A stretch of DNA of 64,000 bases from Theristus sp. LFF4_11 (taxonomy: Eukaryota; Nematoda; Chromadorea; Monhysterida; Xyalidae): positions 1 through 64,000 of the forward strand of contig JASANC010002750.1 in assembly GCA_030248135.1 (NCBI GenBank), in the 5' to 3' direction. Under the pieces are notes generated by a model. It was given only the letters and a program-made list of their open reading frames with translations, was not told where the DNA came from and did no database searches. A program made the translations under genes and the position numbers. This document shows, piece by piece, positions 46,701 to 59,900 of this stretch. The first letter of the stretch is position 1. Each line of letters begins with the position of its first letter.

Positions 46701-49076
46701 GCAGCATGTTCCTGCTGGGCTACGCGGAGCAGCTGCACGCGCGGTGCCCCAGCGACCGTCAGCAGCAGGTGCAGGCCTGTCTCGCGCACATCCGCTTCCA
46801 GCCGAACAGCGTTACGCCGTCGACGGTCTTCCGGGCGCTGTGCGACTCGAGCGCCCGCTGTCGCTCGAAGTGCGTGCACTTGGTGGTTTTTTTTTTGGTT
46901 TTTTTGTGTATAAGGTATTGGGCATTTATTCAAACGTGTCCGGGCTAAACGGACGTCATTTGCTATAAATACGCCCGTTTGTCATAGTACGGGCACTAAA
47001 ATTTCATTTGTTTGGTGTGACTGATTCGACATTCACCATTTGTTTACGGGAAGAAATCGGCTAAACGGAACGTCTGGTTTGCTGTGAACGGTAAGCGCAT
47101 GTTTGGCGGCACATGACGTCATTTCAGTGGGACACGTTTGAAAAAATAGGTCATAGATAATGTGGCGAAACCAGGTTTTTTCTGTTTTTGGTGGAAAAGG
47201 ATGATAATGGCGGGAGGATTGTGTGATAGGTTCTCTGAAACATCAAGAAAATTCTATGCCAGATTGTGTAATGTTTCAGCGGTACGATATACCGTATTAC
47301 CTCTATTAAACCCCCCCCCCCAAAATTAAACCCCCCCCCCCAAAAATAAACCCCCACCCCCTCGACAAGTTTCCAAATAATCCCCCCCAAAAATAAACCC
47401 CCATGGGGGTTTATTAGAAACCTGTTTGAAACACATACCTAGCGAATTCAGTGGCTGAATGCAGTGACATTGGTGAAATTGTGCTACCAAAGGCCCCAAA
47501 GGGATGAGTTGGCGGTAATTTCATTACAAAAGGCTGTTACCAAAGGAAATCTCTGTGAAAAGTAGAAGTTTCTGCGACTTCCTTCCTGCCATGGAAGGTA
47601 TTTTTGCCATTTTGCCCACCCCTAAAAATGGTTTCCAAATAAACCCCCCCCCCCAAAAATAATCCCCCCCCCCCCCAAAATAAACCCCCACCCCCAGAAG
47701 TCGCTGAAGAAATAAACCCCCATGGGGGTTTAATAGAGGTAATACGGTAAGCGATTTACTTTTACTCAATAACTGACTGACCAACATCCTCCTCCATCCG
47801 CAAACAAAATGAAAAAAAAACCATTGGCCTTTTCAACAAATGTCTTCACAAACAAAAATTGGCATGGAATGAATTTTCGTTCTATTTTCACAAATGCACA
47901 ACGTGAAAAGAAAATCCATACCAAAAAAGACCGAAACGACCTTTCATCTATTTTATTTCTCGAAAAAAGCAGAAAAAACTCCGATTAAACTGTATACGTA
48001 CAGCATCTACCCTAAAGTCTTGCATATAAGGTCTCCTTATATAAATATGAAAATCAAAAATTTCTGAAAAAAGTGGAATTTTGTGTGACAACCTTATAAG
48101 GGGGAGGAGGTCTTATGAAGCGAAGATTAGGAATTCCGGACCTTATAAACGGGGTGGGATTTCGACCAAGTTAAAAATTTGAATTTTTTGGTTTCCCGCC
48201 GTGTGACACTCCGCCCACTTTTGGGTGGGGGTCTTATAAGTGGGAGGAACCTTATATGCAAGACTTTACGGTAGTTCGGAGACCCAAGAACGCCTTTATT
48301 CCAGCGCCAAAAAACGATAAAAACCGAAACGACCCTTCTATTTTAGCGCCTGTCTGCAAGAGCAGGAAGCGCAGATCCGCAATATCGAGGCCGTCCAGTC
48401 AGCGCAATGCGAGTGCGGCGCACTACTCGAGCAACGCATCGACGCGAGTGGTCACGGCTGCGAGAAGCTGCCGCTGCCGCCGTTCTGCGAGGCTAGCGCT
48501 AGGGCGCAGGCGCAGGCGAAACCGGAGTCCACGGAGGAGATGTGCGCCAACGGGCAGCCGCCGTCGCTCGATGAGGTACTCGAAAGTATATAGGGACGCA
48601 GCTGATTGGTTGGTGGTCACGTGCTTTCTGGCGCAGGCATTGCTGTGTGTGTGGGCGGAGTTTGCTGATCACGTGCTGCACGCTTTCTGGCGCAGGCATT
48701 GCTGTGTGTGTGTGGGCGGAGTTTGCTGATCACGTGCTGCATGCATGTTTTCTGTTCAGAAATTGCCGTGTGGGCGGAGTTTGGTTTGCACAGAATGTAT
48801 GCATGCACGTGATCAGCAACCAATCAGCTGATTCCCTATAATTTAGAGTTCGACTGTAGTTTCGGTTCTGCGACTGGCAAAGCGTGTACACTCCAAAGGA
48901 GACGGAATTGTTTTTTTTTCCGAAAAAGGAGAAGGATATACCAAAAAACTGATTTTCAACTTTTCTTTCAGTTGATCGAAGCAATCGTCCTGGCGCAGCC
49001 CCCGCCCGGCGCACAGTTGCCCCCGCAGGGTGGCCGTGGTGGTGCCCCACTGAGCCCCGGAAATCAGTGGGGTTGA
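43714..49076 (+). CDS. Secreted cysteine-rich protein, paralog A (8 exons, 320 aa), family not recognised
   Basis: Exons: 43714-43746, 44567-44617, 45072-45175, 45593-45771, 46199-46295, 46705-46869, 48347-48575, 48972-49076. All GT..AG and in phase; total 963 nt. The start is a signal peptide (MWIVAFLISIV) spliced to a Gln-rich stretch. Three helical-looking segments with paired cysteines follow: QCMRTSVPSVLFP..AAYCISPCV; EIMQCVNRAIGNP..HQCMQSKG; LLGYAEQLHARCP..QACLAHI..ALCDSSARCRS. Next come a CECGALLEQR segment and a short Pro/Gly-rich end. Dibasic sites RTKR and RIKR could be processed. Exons 3 and 6 have exactly the lengths of their counterparts in the downstream paralog. Function unknown; extracellular matrix, cuticle or eggshell would fit the composition. 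I considered the nematode chondroitin-proteoglycan type domain but cannot confirm it. Confidence 0.78.
44159..44431. mobile_element. GGCCGAATAAA-family MITE
   Basis: TACAGTATGGCCGAATAAAT to TCGACCATTCCGTA, in intron 1 of paralog A. Confidence 0.9.
44934..45055. repeat. ~120-bp dispersed repeat, copy 2
   Basis: Same order of words as at 17009-17128 (TTAGGTTACGGTAGACACC, GTGCTGACGTTTTACGGC, TGCCTCCGGTCTTTCTGAAAC). It ends 17 bp before exon 3 of paralog A. Confidence 0.7.
45350..45559. mobile_element. TATAAGG-family MITE, truncated
   Basis: Reverse copy lacking about 60 bp of its left end; begins CACACGGCGGGAAACC and ends GCAAGACTTTACGGTA, 34 bp before exon 4 of paralog A, so it forms most of that acceptor's upstream region. 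Confidence 0.85.
45725..46190. repeat. Threefold ~155-bp tandem repeat including an exon end (paralog A intron 4)
   Basis: The end of exon 4 plus donor and intron start (GGCGCCAATCAGG, ACAAACACACTGGCA, GTGTTTGTTTGTC, ATTATTATACTTGAGTAAATG) recurs at about 45880 and 46035, each with a decayed CAGTTGAAGGTCATC or CAGCCGAAGGGCATC piece of exon. Confidence 0.8.
46556..46680. repeat. ~33-bp minisatellite GAGAATGAAAACACAAACACA
   Basis: Three to four units of AAAACTGTACACAAAAACA with GAGAATG spacers in intron 5 of paralog A, ending 20 bp before exon 6. Confidence 0.8.
46916..47155. mobile_element. TTCAAACGTGTCC-family MITE
   Basis: Copy in intron 6 of paralog A, shortly after exon 6. Confidence 0.88.
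47288..47750. mobile_element. MITE of the CCCCCATGGGGG family, second copy
   Basis: Starts TACCGTATTACCTCTATTAA and ends TTAATAGAGGTAATACGGTA, a terminal inverted repeat of at least 20 bp. Long C runs, one AAATAAACCCCCATGGGGG motif inside and one at the end. Lies in intron 6 of paralog A. Confidence 0.85.
48008..48273. mobile_element. TATAAGG-family MITE
   Basis: Near-consensus copy in intron 6 of paralog A, 74 bp before exon 7. Confidence 0.92.
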
Positions 49077-49926
49077 AACGGATGACAGGCTTCTGTTCGG
49101 GTCTCTTCTCTCAATGGGTGATATCTTTTTGCGACCTTCTTTTGAAATATTTTGTCCTCAAATTGTACACACGCATTTCTAGATTCTAGGACTGTTCATT
49201 GAAAAAATTTAACAGTTTTGTCGACAACGAAATGTTTGGTCAACTGTTGACCAAAGCGTTCACTTGAATCTACATAGGTGCAGTCCAGTCAGTGTATTCT
49301 GGCATGAATTTAGAATGTGTGTGGCAATTTGTCTTCGTCCTCTCAAATTTGTTTATTATAGGAAAACGTGTTTCTTTTCATGATATAGGCGCTCCAGTTC
49401 TTGCAGTCGAACAATTTGTCACAACTTCTCTTTGAGAAACTGCCATTGGAACTGTGGAATTTTGTGTCTTTCGACGTGAAATGTCTGTACACTAAAATTT
49501 GGTACCAACTACAAAAAATTGGGGTCGTGACCTCATTTTCTTGACGAAACGATTTTAAAAGGATGGTTTTGTGCGGCTGTCACGTAATGTCGTAACACGC
49601 ACTGATTGGCTGTGCGACTTGAAATGGGCGTTGTGCTGATTGATTGCAGCCAATCTGAGTGTGCTCAGCTGAAAGAAAGCGAAAAAACTTTATCAACATC
49701 ATAGGAGGCTTGGTTTTTTAGGTCACTATCCACATTTTCTTCAGTAGATATTTTTCCGTTTTTCCATTTATTTCGAATTGTTGAGTTTTTCGTTTCTTTT
49801 AGTATCGCGCACGGTGTCTGTTTTACTGTTTCTGAAATTATAGGAGTGTCAGAGAATAAAACTGTGAAAAAAAGGCTGTGTTGTTTCCGAGGAAAACAAA
49901 AGAGACAACGAAAACGTGAAAAAAGG
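49077..49926. other. 3' flank of paralog A, nothing recognised
   Basis: Unique-looking AT-rich sequence; no clear poly(A) signal chosen. Confidence 0.4.
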
Positions 49927-50197
49927 TACGGAATGGCCGAGTAAACATGGCAGTTTTTTTCAGGGTGCAAGGAGCGCGCGAAATTTGAATGAAAGAAAAA
50001 AAAGACGTTCAGAAACCAAATTGTGTGCCAAGTTTGACGTGTTTTTTAAACTAATGGATTCTTCGTGCTATTATGTTCATTTATTTTTCCCTTGCACACA
50101 TGATTAGGAATTTTGCTGGCATTTTTGAAAAAGACAACTCCTAGTCTGCGACGGATCCCGCCTTGATGGGCTGCCTTATTTATTCGGCCATACTGTA
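49927..50197. mobile_element. GGCCGAATAAA-family MITE, reverse
   Basis: TACGGAATGGCCGAGTAAAC to TTCGGCCATACTGTA, between paralogs A and B. Confidence 0.9.
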
Positions 50198-50984
50198 ATA
50201 ATATGGGAGTAAAAGAGCATAAGGAACAAAAACAGCCAAAAAAGTTTCAGTCAACATTCGATTTTTTCACGAAGGCGGTTACACTGTTTCACACTGGTGT
50301 CAAAGTTGTTAAATCCACGCGCGCTGATTGGCTGCATTGCACAAATCAGCGTTCAGTGAAAAATTCAACGCGAACGTGCGTTTTCGTTGTTATTGTCAAA
50401 ATCAATCTCAAATTACCGGTTAATTGATTACGTGAATGCACGTCCATTCAAAAAATCAAAATTGATCAATCAAAAAAACCGCGGAATAAATTTGTAAGAA
50501 GTGCACCATGCTTTTATCAATTTCTCGGTTTACAAACCCACACACTCACTCACACTCACGACCCACGCAAAACGAAACCTACCAAGCAGAGGATCGAGTA
50601 AAAGAACGTACCGTACTCATTTGGGGTATACTGTTTTTGCTTCTTTACTGGGTCTCGTCACGACCTTTACTGTTCCTGATTGTCGACTGTAAAACGTTTA
50701 ATTTCTTTTGTAATCTTTCACCAAAGGCGAAGAAATTACGCTCTCCGCAGAGAAATCGTGTCAGGACAAAAAAGCGGTGGATATCGTAACCCGAACCGGG
50801 TGTTTTAAAAAGTGTGTGCTTACAAATTTTGCAGTCAACGTTCACATACAGTCAACCAACAAATCAATTAGCATCAACTTTCCCATGTTCGTTCTGCTTG
50901 GTATAAAAGAGTGTGTGAATACAGAAGTTGGTATGTTTTCTGTTTTTTTTTAATAGAGGTCTGCCAGACGTCTTGTGTTGAATT

Positions 50985-53900
50985 ATGTGGCTCATATTTG
51001 CGTTGGCCTTTGTGTTGGCTCTAGTGAGTTTGAATTCTTGAACTGAACTTTTTTGTTTGTTTTTTTTTGCTTCCAAAGATCGCAAAAATCCGTTTCTGGA
51101 ATATCGTTGAAAGATTCACGCTAAAAAAAAGATGCCCGGTGTCTTGGCCGCCTGGGTTGGACCAAAACGCCGAAATAACAGTGGACCAAAGCGCCTAATG
51201 TGGTGTTTCCACTATCGCCGTAAAGTCTTGCATATAAGGTTCCTCCCACTTATAAGACCCCCACCCAAAAGTGGGCGGAGTGTCACACGGCGGGAAACCA
51301 AAAATTCAAAATTTTGATTTGTTCGAAATTTCAGCCCGTTTATAAGACCCGGACTTCCTAATCTTCGCTTTATAAGACTTCCTCCCACTTATAAGGCTGT
51401 CACACAAAATTCCACTTTTTTTCAGAAATTTTTGATTTTCAAATTTATATACAAGACTTTACGGTATTTCCGGGACACTAAGCGGGCACCTGTTCGGACA
51501 CATTTTTAGCGTATGAATAGCACATTTTGACTGTATGATGCTGAGACTACCAATTAGCGTGTACAGTAGAACTCCAAAATAAGAGGCAATCAGCGGATTG
51601 GTTGGTGATCACGTGTTTCATGCTTACTGTGTAGGACGGACTCCACCTCCACAGCACTGCCTGCACAGACTGTATCAGCATCACTTGCGATCACCAACCA
51701 ATCAGCTGATTTAGAGTTCGACTATAACCATAGAATTCAACGGCCAATCGGCATTTGATCTCAACCATTTTTTTAGCCAGACACATTTTGCTTTCGTCAT
51801 TCTGATGAAGACGGCGGTGGCAACAGTCAGTCGTGCAGAAAGGTTCGGAAAAAACTCTTTTTGTTGTAATTTTCAGTTTGCCAGGGGGCCAGACAGGTTT
51901 TGTGTAGCTTTATTGCTGAAAACGATGGTGTTTCTTGAAAAAAAGCTGCATCGTCGTTTTTTTCGTCTTGCGATTCAATGCATTTGAAGCATGGATTCAA
52001 CTTACCATTGTCCAAAAGTGACCTTGCTTGACGCGGCATTTCAAAACTGGCGAAGTGACGCGGACGGATCTCAGGGACTCACTCTGTACTTAGCACCAAT
52101 TTTGAAATCCCGCGCGTCAGACATACATGTAAAACTGCATCTAGTGCACTCATTGAGTCGCAGAACCGAAAGAAAAGATCCCTTGCGTCTCGAAGAATCA
52201 AAAAAGTGCAGTTTATTTTTTTTTCAGACGAGAGAATGCATGCGTGACACAGTACCCGAAGCGCTGTTCCCCGGACAAGACCCCGAAGAGCTACACCGGG
52301 GACTACAGGGTGTGCGACGATGCATCCAGCCGTGAGTTGAGAGAAAATATAATTTGCACAAGAAAGCGGTCAACTTCCGGTTCACACTTTCAGAAACGTT
52401 TCCACTACTTTTTTTGTGGCCGGTGCCGGCAGCTCTTCACTCCGCACACTCCGAAAAAGATGTCCGAACATAGGCGTCCAGTGTCTTGTACGGAGTGTCC
52501 GGGTCCCAAAAAAACAATTGACAACTCCCTACAATCGGATGTTTTTTGGGGCCATACTTTTGTTTCTGGGTCACGGGCATACTGGCCCACGGGACACGCC
52601 CTGGCGTACGTTAGGGGACGTAGCGTTACTCTGCACGATGCGTCTGGTGCCCCGATCTCCCGGTATACCGCTTGTTGTACCGAAATGGAAAGTGGCGACT
52701 CGACACTCGGGTGTTTTGGTCCACTTTTAGTTCCGGGACGTACTGATATACGAAGGGGACATAAAGGCGGACAGGTCACCGGACACTTGTTCGGTCATCT
52801 TTTTTAGCATAACTCTTTCCTTTGGTAATTTATCTGACCCACAAATTTCTCCGTTCTCAGCTGCGTGCATGCGATCATGGAACAAATGGCCGAAAATGGC
52901 GGTAATGGTGATGACAGTTTTGGCGGTGGCGGCCCACCTGACGTCGGTATGATGGGCGGGATGCACGGGAATATGGCCGCAATCCGCGAGCTGATGCAAT
53001 GCGTCGGAGACGCCATCGGAGACCCGATGGAACAAATGCAACAGTGCCTCGAGAGCAAGGGCGTCCAGCCGGGATTCCCGAGGTTTCCGGGAGGCAAGTT
53101 GACGAAAAGAGTCGTCACAGTTTTGTGCATCCCACAAATGGGCGTTGTTGCGAGACGTGTGTATCGTCGGGATGTTTGCTATCTCTCGTGGCCTCGTCTC
53201 GTCTCTGGGGACAGGGTGTTTCTTGGTCACATTCATCGTGTGGTCGCACACGTTAATAGTCGAGATAAAAAAAGAACGGCGCTAATAAAACTTTTTCACA
53301 TCAACAAAACACGAACTCTCACTCACGCCAAGCAGGCGGTCACCGGGGCGGCCCGGGTGGCGGCGGTGGGCCCGGCGGCGGTGGCGGACGGTTTCCGTTT
53401 CCGTTTCCCGGACGGTCAGGCGGTAACGGGCCAGGCGGCAACGGCCCGCGATTCCCGTTCGGCGGGCGTCGCGGGTCATCGACCGGCGGAGGTGACGGCG
53501 GGTCGTCGGGTCGTCCCGGCTTTCCGGGCTTGTTCGGACGCAAACCGCCGTTTTTCGGCGGAGACCGTCGTGTGAAACGTCAAAACGGCGGCGGTGGCGG
53601 TGGCGGTTGGTGGGGTAAGAGCGGTTTTTATTGTCAAAATGAGAATATTTGACGAAAAAAATGTTTTTTTTTGGTTTTTCTGATTACCGTAAAGTCTTGC
53701 ATATAAGGTTCCTCCCACTTATAAGACCCCCACCCAAAAGTGGGCGGAGTGTCACACGGCGGGAAACCAAAAAATTCAAATTTTTGATTCGGTCAAAATC
53801 CCACCCCGTTTATAAGGCCCGAAATTCCTAATCTTTGCGTTATAAGACCTCCTCCCACTTATAAGGTTGTCACACAAAATTCCACTTTTTTCAGAAATTT

Positions 53901-56900
53901 TTGATTTTCAAATTTATATAAGGAGACCTTATATGCAAGACTTTACGGTACTTATTGTCACGTTATTTGGAAAACAAAGAAGGCGGTACAGGTGGACCAC
54001 GCGGGCACGGCGGTGGCGGACGCAGCGGCCCGGGTGGAGGGCAGGGTGGCGGGCCAAGGGGTCACCATGGCGGGCCACCAGGAGGCGGAGGGCCTGGCGG
54101 GCCAAGGGGTCACCATGGCGGGCCACCAGGAGGCGGACCGCAAGGGTTTGTATGGATTTTCTGTCTTGTCGAGAAGACATGTTTCATTTGTTTGTGAATA
54201 GGTTTCGATAAATAATTTTGTTTTGAAATTTCCGGCTCCGGAGTCCGCACACCACTTCGGACATTTTCATTGGACTTGGACGTGCAATTTGTTACGGTTG
54301 CTTTTATGATCCTAACTACCACTATTACCAACATACAAACGAACTTTGGTAGCAACATTAGTCAGCAAGTTTAGTACCAGTGTCTTTGTATTCTCCATCA
54401 AGGCGAAATTGGTCGCATGCTTGGAGTTACAATTTTCATGAATGCCAAGATACAAGTAATTGCCAATCATGTGTTCAAGGGAGAAAGAATGAACAGAATA
54501 GCACGAATAAATCAATCAATCAATCAAAACACGCCAAATTTCGCACACGTAAATGGGTTTCTCTGAGCGTCTTCTCTTTTATTCAAATTTCGCGCGCTGC
54601 TGGCACCCTGAATAAAGCTGCGCCATGTTCACCCGACCATTCCGTGCATTTCCATATTTCAGTGCTCTGATGCTCGGCTACATCGAAGACCTCCAGGCGA
54701 TGTGTCCCGATGCGGAGCGCACGGAAGCGATCGATTGTCTCGGCGAGCTCGGCTTCGATCCTCGGTCGATCAACCCGCAGCAGACCTTCCAAGCGATCTG
54801 CAGTTCGTTCGCGAAGTGTCGCAGCGAGTGAGTGCGATGCAGAGCTGGGAGTAGAATCTCTGGTTTTTTGTTGCTAAATAAAGGCGGCAGTCAAGTGTGC
54901 ACAACAGTCCATCTGGAAAATATATGCAACATGACGTCATAACCAACCAATCAGCGCTGAGAATTACTCATGACAAACCAATCAGCGCTGAGAATTATCA
55001 TGACCGACCAATCAGCTAGTTGCATATATTTGCAAGATAGACTGTAGTAAGCAGCAGCCACCACGCACAACTACACACACGGTCGTATCGTTCATACAAG
55101 ACGAGTGTGCATGAGCCAAATACAGTCGGAACTCTAAATTTATAGCGAATCAGCTATTTGGTTGGGATTACCGCATGCATGCTGTCTGTGCAAATAAACC
55201 AAAATCCGCCCGCACAGAAAGCCACGCATACCGTAATCGCAACCAATCAGCTGATTCCCCATGATTTGCAGTTCGATTGCACTAATAAAACTTGTCCTAT
55301 GATTTGCAAACACAGGAGAAACGATTTTTTATGTCGTATGTAGGGATGGATCCGGCAAATTTGCCGGAATCCGGGCCGGATCCGGCAAAAGCCCATTCCG
55401 GCCGGGCCGGATCCGGCAAAAATTACCGGAATCCGGACCGGAATGGCCTTTTTATGTCTAAAAAACATCGACGCACATTTCGTCGCTTCTTCATCACATT
55501 TTCAGCATAAAACAGCACAGACACAGAAACAAAGTCAGCAAGACACAGCACATGAACCAACCAAAAATTACAACAACAACAATTGACAAAATTCACATCG
55601 CATAGGGATAATCAAGTGCTGGCAACATTCCATTCAGAAACATGACCTTTTCGGCGTTCTGAGTTGACAGACGAGATCGGCTGTACACAAACACCTGCCT
55701 GGCTTCAGAGAACATTCGTTCGCTTGCCACGCTTGTTGGTAGCGGTGCCAGGTATCTGCGCGCGATTGTCGATAGTTTGGGGTATTTAGACAAGTTCAGC
55801 CGCCACAAGTCCAGCATTAGATCACTTTTGTCCGGTTCGTCGATAAAATCATCCGACTCGTACATATTCATTTTGTCTTCGAGACTGCATTCGCCTGACT
55901 GGTTGCGCGCTCGCGCAACGTGAAACTCGATGCCTCCGTAGAGGCCAGTCGATTTCTTTTTTGGCTCGGGCTCGCGTTGTTGTTGTTGTTTGTTGCCGTG
56001 CTGCTGCTGATTATTGTTCCGTCGGCAGACGCAGTGCCTTCGCGACCTGTGCCGGCCGGTCCCACAGGTCTCGCGCGACGACGTCGAGCGCTCGAACAGG
56101 ACACGTGAAGATGTGGCGAACGTCTTCGTCAGCGTCGTTGCAGAGTGGGCATCGCGCTGGACATCGGCTGTCTATCTTGTGCTGGTATGACGCCAACATC
56201 GAGCAGTAGCCCGACCGCAGTTGTGCCAATCGACGCCTCGTGTAGCGTGGCAGTTCGCGCTCAGTCAGTGAGATGGGTGGCGCTGGCGCGTTGAGCACAG
56301 GGTTCGCCGGACACCGTGCAATGACGTCCGCGACAGACGCGCTGTGAACAAAGTTCAGGAGCTGTTGGCGCGTCGGGTGCTGGACGTTGATCGCCTGGGC
56401 GGCCTCGTGATCGAACCTTGACGCCAGCGTGTGTTTCATGGCTCTGTGTCGCGTGGTGACGGACGCCTCGCGATGATACGGATGTGCGTCATCGTAGCGC
56501 GCGCTCGCGAGATATTGTACGCAGAGCATGCGGAGGTGTTCCTCCACCGGCAGCTCGGCGCACTCCGTATGCAGGTGATGGACAGGCGCGGCGGTGTGGC
56601 AACCCGTGGCGACGCGGAGCGCTGCATTCTGCACCCGCTGCAGTTTTTCAATGTTCGTGGCGGCTGCGTTGGGCGCCCAGACCGGGGCAGCGTAGTTGAT
56701 GACGCTCTTGACTGTCGCGCGGTGCACCGTCAGCAGTGTCTCTTTTGTGGCGCCCCAGCTAGTGCCGCTAAGCGCCTTGAGTGTGCGGACTCGTCTCGAT
56801 GCTTTGGATGCGGTAGCATTGCAGTGTTGCATGAATGACAGTTTTGGATCGAATGTGACGCCGAGAATCTTTGGTGTCAGTTCTGTCGGCAGCTTGGCGT

Positions 56901-59900
56901 TGGCTATGCGCACGTTGGGGTCGGCCTTGTGCTCTCGGTTGTCGGGCGTGAATAGCGACGCCGTTGTTTTGTTGACGTTGACTGTCAGGCGTTTACGTTC
57001 GAAGAACGCGCAGAGTTTATTCAGGTATTCAGTCAGCACCGCAGCTGCCTCCGTGTATCGGGGGCTGCTGGCCGTCAGCGTGAAGTCGTCGGCGTAGGAG
57101 ACGACGTTGACCTCTTGTGGCGGCTCAGGAATGTCTGCGACGTACACGTTGAACAGAAGCGGCGATAACACCGAGCCTTGCGGCACGCCCATTTTTATGT
57201 GGCGGTGTGGTGACGTTGCTCCTCTGAATGTGCAGCACGCTTCTCGACCTCGAAGGTACGCCGATAGCCATCGTAGTAGGGTGCCGGGTAGATCAGTCGT
57301 CGAGAGTTGCTTGAGCAGGAGTCGGTGGTCCACCGTGTCGAAGGCCCTCGACAGGTCTACGCAGACAAGCGCCGTGCGGTCCGCAGGTTTCGGTCTGTTG
57401 AAGCCGGTCGCCACCGATGTCGACACCTTGAGGAGAGCTGAGATTGTAGACCGTCCTTTGCGGAAGCCGTGCTGGTGCTGTCGCAGCTGCGGCAGCAGGT
57501 GCTGCGACAGCGGGTCCAGCAACAAGCGTTCCAACAGTTTGGCGACGGGCGAAAGCAGTGACACCGGGCGGTAGCTGTTGCTCAGTTCTGGCGGTTTTCC
57601 TGGCGTTTTCGTCATCGTCGTTGTTTGCGATCTCGGATGTATCGTCGCAGTTTGTGGGCGTCTCCGGTCGTTTCAAGATTTTCTTTGCAATGTGAAGTAG
57701 TCACAACGAATCGCGCCTTCATTTTCGAAGACGACTGCAGTATTCTTGAATCGCGGATCAACGAACGTGGCCATGATGTTGGATTCGTTGTGGAAACGCG
57801 CACGGAAGCGTGTGTCGATGCTGGTCAGCAGCGTTTTTTTCGTCGTACCAATGCCACTCGCATCGACTTGTTCGATACGCTGCTTCAGTGCGCAAACGGC
57901 GGGCAACACCATTGAAATGGATTCGTCGTCTCGTGGATTGGTCGTTGGGGGGTCTATCGGGTTTTAGGGGATCACGGCACCCCCGCACACCCACGGTAAC
58001 GCACGTCGCTAAAATCGCTGGTGTTCTGGGGCTCACAAAAAAGCAACTGTTTGACAGCTAACTGAATATGACCAACGAAGATGGCTGATTTCAAAAAAAA
58101 CCTGCTATTGTTCATCAACAACGTCGGCCAAAAGCTGGCAGCCACGTTTTTTAAAGTGGACGTTGCTGCACATAAGTTTACCACTCAAGACAAAAGCAGT
58201 GAACCATTTACCATTGAACAGAACACTAAACTAAAGAAACGCTCACTGATCACATGCCAAATGCACAACAACAAAACCAACAAAGCACCGAAACAAATTT
58301 GTCAAACCATTGAACAGCTCCGAAACGGAGGAATCAACTGGTTAATTCGCGGGTCTCGGCCATTCCGGCCGGATCCGGCCGGATCCGGCAAAATTGCGCC
58401 GGAATCCGGATCCAATTTTAGGCGCCGGAATCCGGAATCCGGAATCCGGACCGGAACCGGCTCCATCCCTAGTCGTATGTATGTTTACTATGTCGTATGT
58501 ATGTTTGCATTAAACTCAATTTTATGTCAACATCTTGTCGTAACATACAAACGAGTATGCATGTTTGGTACGACAAGATGTTGACATAAAATTGAGTTTA
58601 AAAAATGTAAACATACATACGACATAAAAAAATCGTTTCTCCTGTGAAACTTTCAGCGAATGCGAGTCGGAAGTCGCCGAGCGGCGTGCGGAAATGGAGC
58701 AGAGGCGACGCGCGAAATGCGAATGTTTCCAAGAAATCGGTCGCCTGATTCGGCAGAGTGACGCGGCGCACTGTGACCTGCCGGAGATGCCGGTGTTCTG
58801 CGACGACGACAGTCGACCAGCCACTGCAAAACTGCATCCGAACGAGCTCTGCAGTCGCAACGGGCCGCCGACCTTTGAAGAGGTATCATCAGAATTTTTT
58901 TCGGTTCTGCGACTCAATGGTTTTGTAGATGTCTAAAGGAAGCCGGTGTCAATCTTTTTGTGTCAATTCGAAATCGCCAAAGTGGCTCAAACTTGTTTAG
59001 GGGCTAGGATATCACTTTGCCAATTTTTGAATTCCGCGCGTCATGCATGAAACTGTTTACCTACCTATGCGCGCACTGAGTCTCCGGACTGCGCAAATTA
59101 TATGCATTTTGAGTCTGACATGTTGAGTGACTGCTTCAATTCGAGCTATGATACGCTGGACCAATCAATAACCAGGTGAGCGCAACGAAAAATCCCAGCC
59201 AATCATCATGCGAGGGATTATTGAACACGATTTACGGATCGACCGCCTGTATATTTGCGAATCTGATCGATTGAAATGACGTCACCTGCTTTTTTTAAAA
59301 AAATTCCGTCCGCTTTTCTCATGCACCACACTTTCACCCACAAAAAACGATAAAGCCTAAAAATCATTATTGTTATGATCTTTTATTTTGCTCCCGCAAT
59401 TCAGTGCGCGCAAAGATACCGTAAAGTCTTGCATATAAGGTTGACTTACTTGACTTAGTTCGTCGCTCCGCGTAGCGCGGCTCCCGTTGTTCGGGCTTCG
59501 ACGCCGTTCACCACCGTTCCGGTTTTGTACGTGATCGCCTCGATGTTTGCCGACCATCGTTCGCGCTCGCCTGAATAGTGCGGTACCAACTGCTGTAGTC
59601 GCCTCGCTTCTCAGCTGTCTCCGAACGCGGATACAGAATGCGCCCTCTCGCGTTGGTGTAGAGCGGTTTTGTCTCAGTTTTTGTGATCTCTCGCCACGTC
59701 ACCTTCGGTCGCCCTCGCGCCCGCCGCCAGTCACGCTCCGCGCACGCCATGATCGCCCGCGCGGGAATGCGGCTCGGACTCATGCGCGCCACATGCCCCA
59801 GCCACCGTAGACGTCGCAGCTGAATCAGCTGCGTGATGTCGCCCTGAGTGTTCGCCTTCGGCCCGAATGCGCGACGTTGCACGGTTTTATTTGTGACGCG

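Larger units (their letters stand above)
55341..58471 (-). mobile_element. hAT transposon with 8-bp target duplication, disrupted by a LINE
   Basis: Ends TAGGGATGGATCCGG and, inverted, GGCTCCATCCCTA, flanked by perfect GTCGTATG repeats (55333-55340 and 58472-58479). CCGGATCCGGC-rich subterminal repeats lie at both ends. Transposase pieces on the minus strand lie on either side of an inserted LINE. In intron 7 of paralog B. Confidence 0.9.
55310..58627. mobile_element. Palindromic element split by the hAT
   Basis: CAGGAGAAACGATTTTTTATGTCGTATG just left of the hAT (55313-55340) is matched, inverted, by CATACGACATAAAAAAATCGTTTCTCCTG at about 58615-58643. Between the hAT and that end, AAACTCAATTTTATGTCAAC and GTTGACATAAAATTGAGTTT form a second inverted pair. 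The hAT therefore landed near one end of a ~190-bp hairpin element. Confidence 0.75.
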
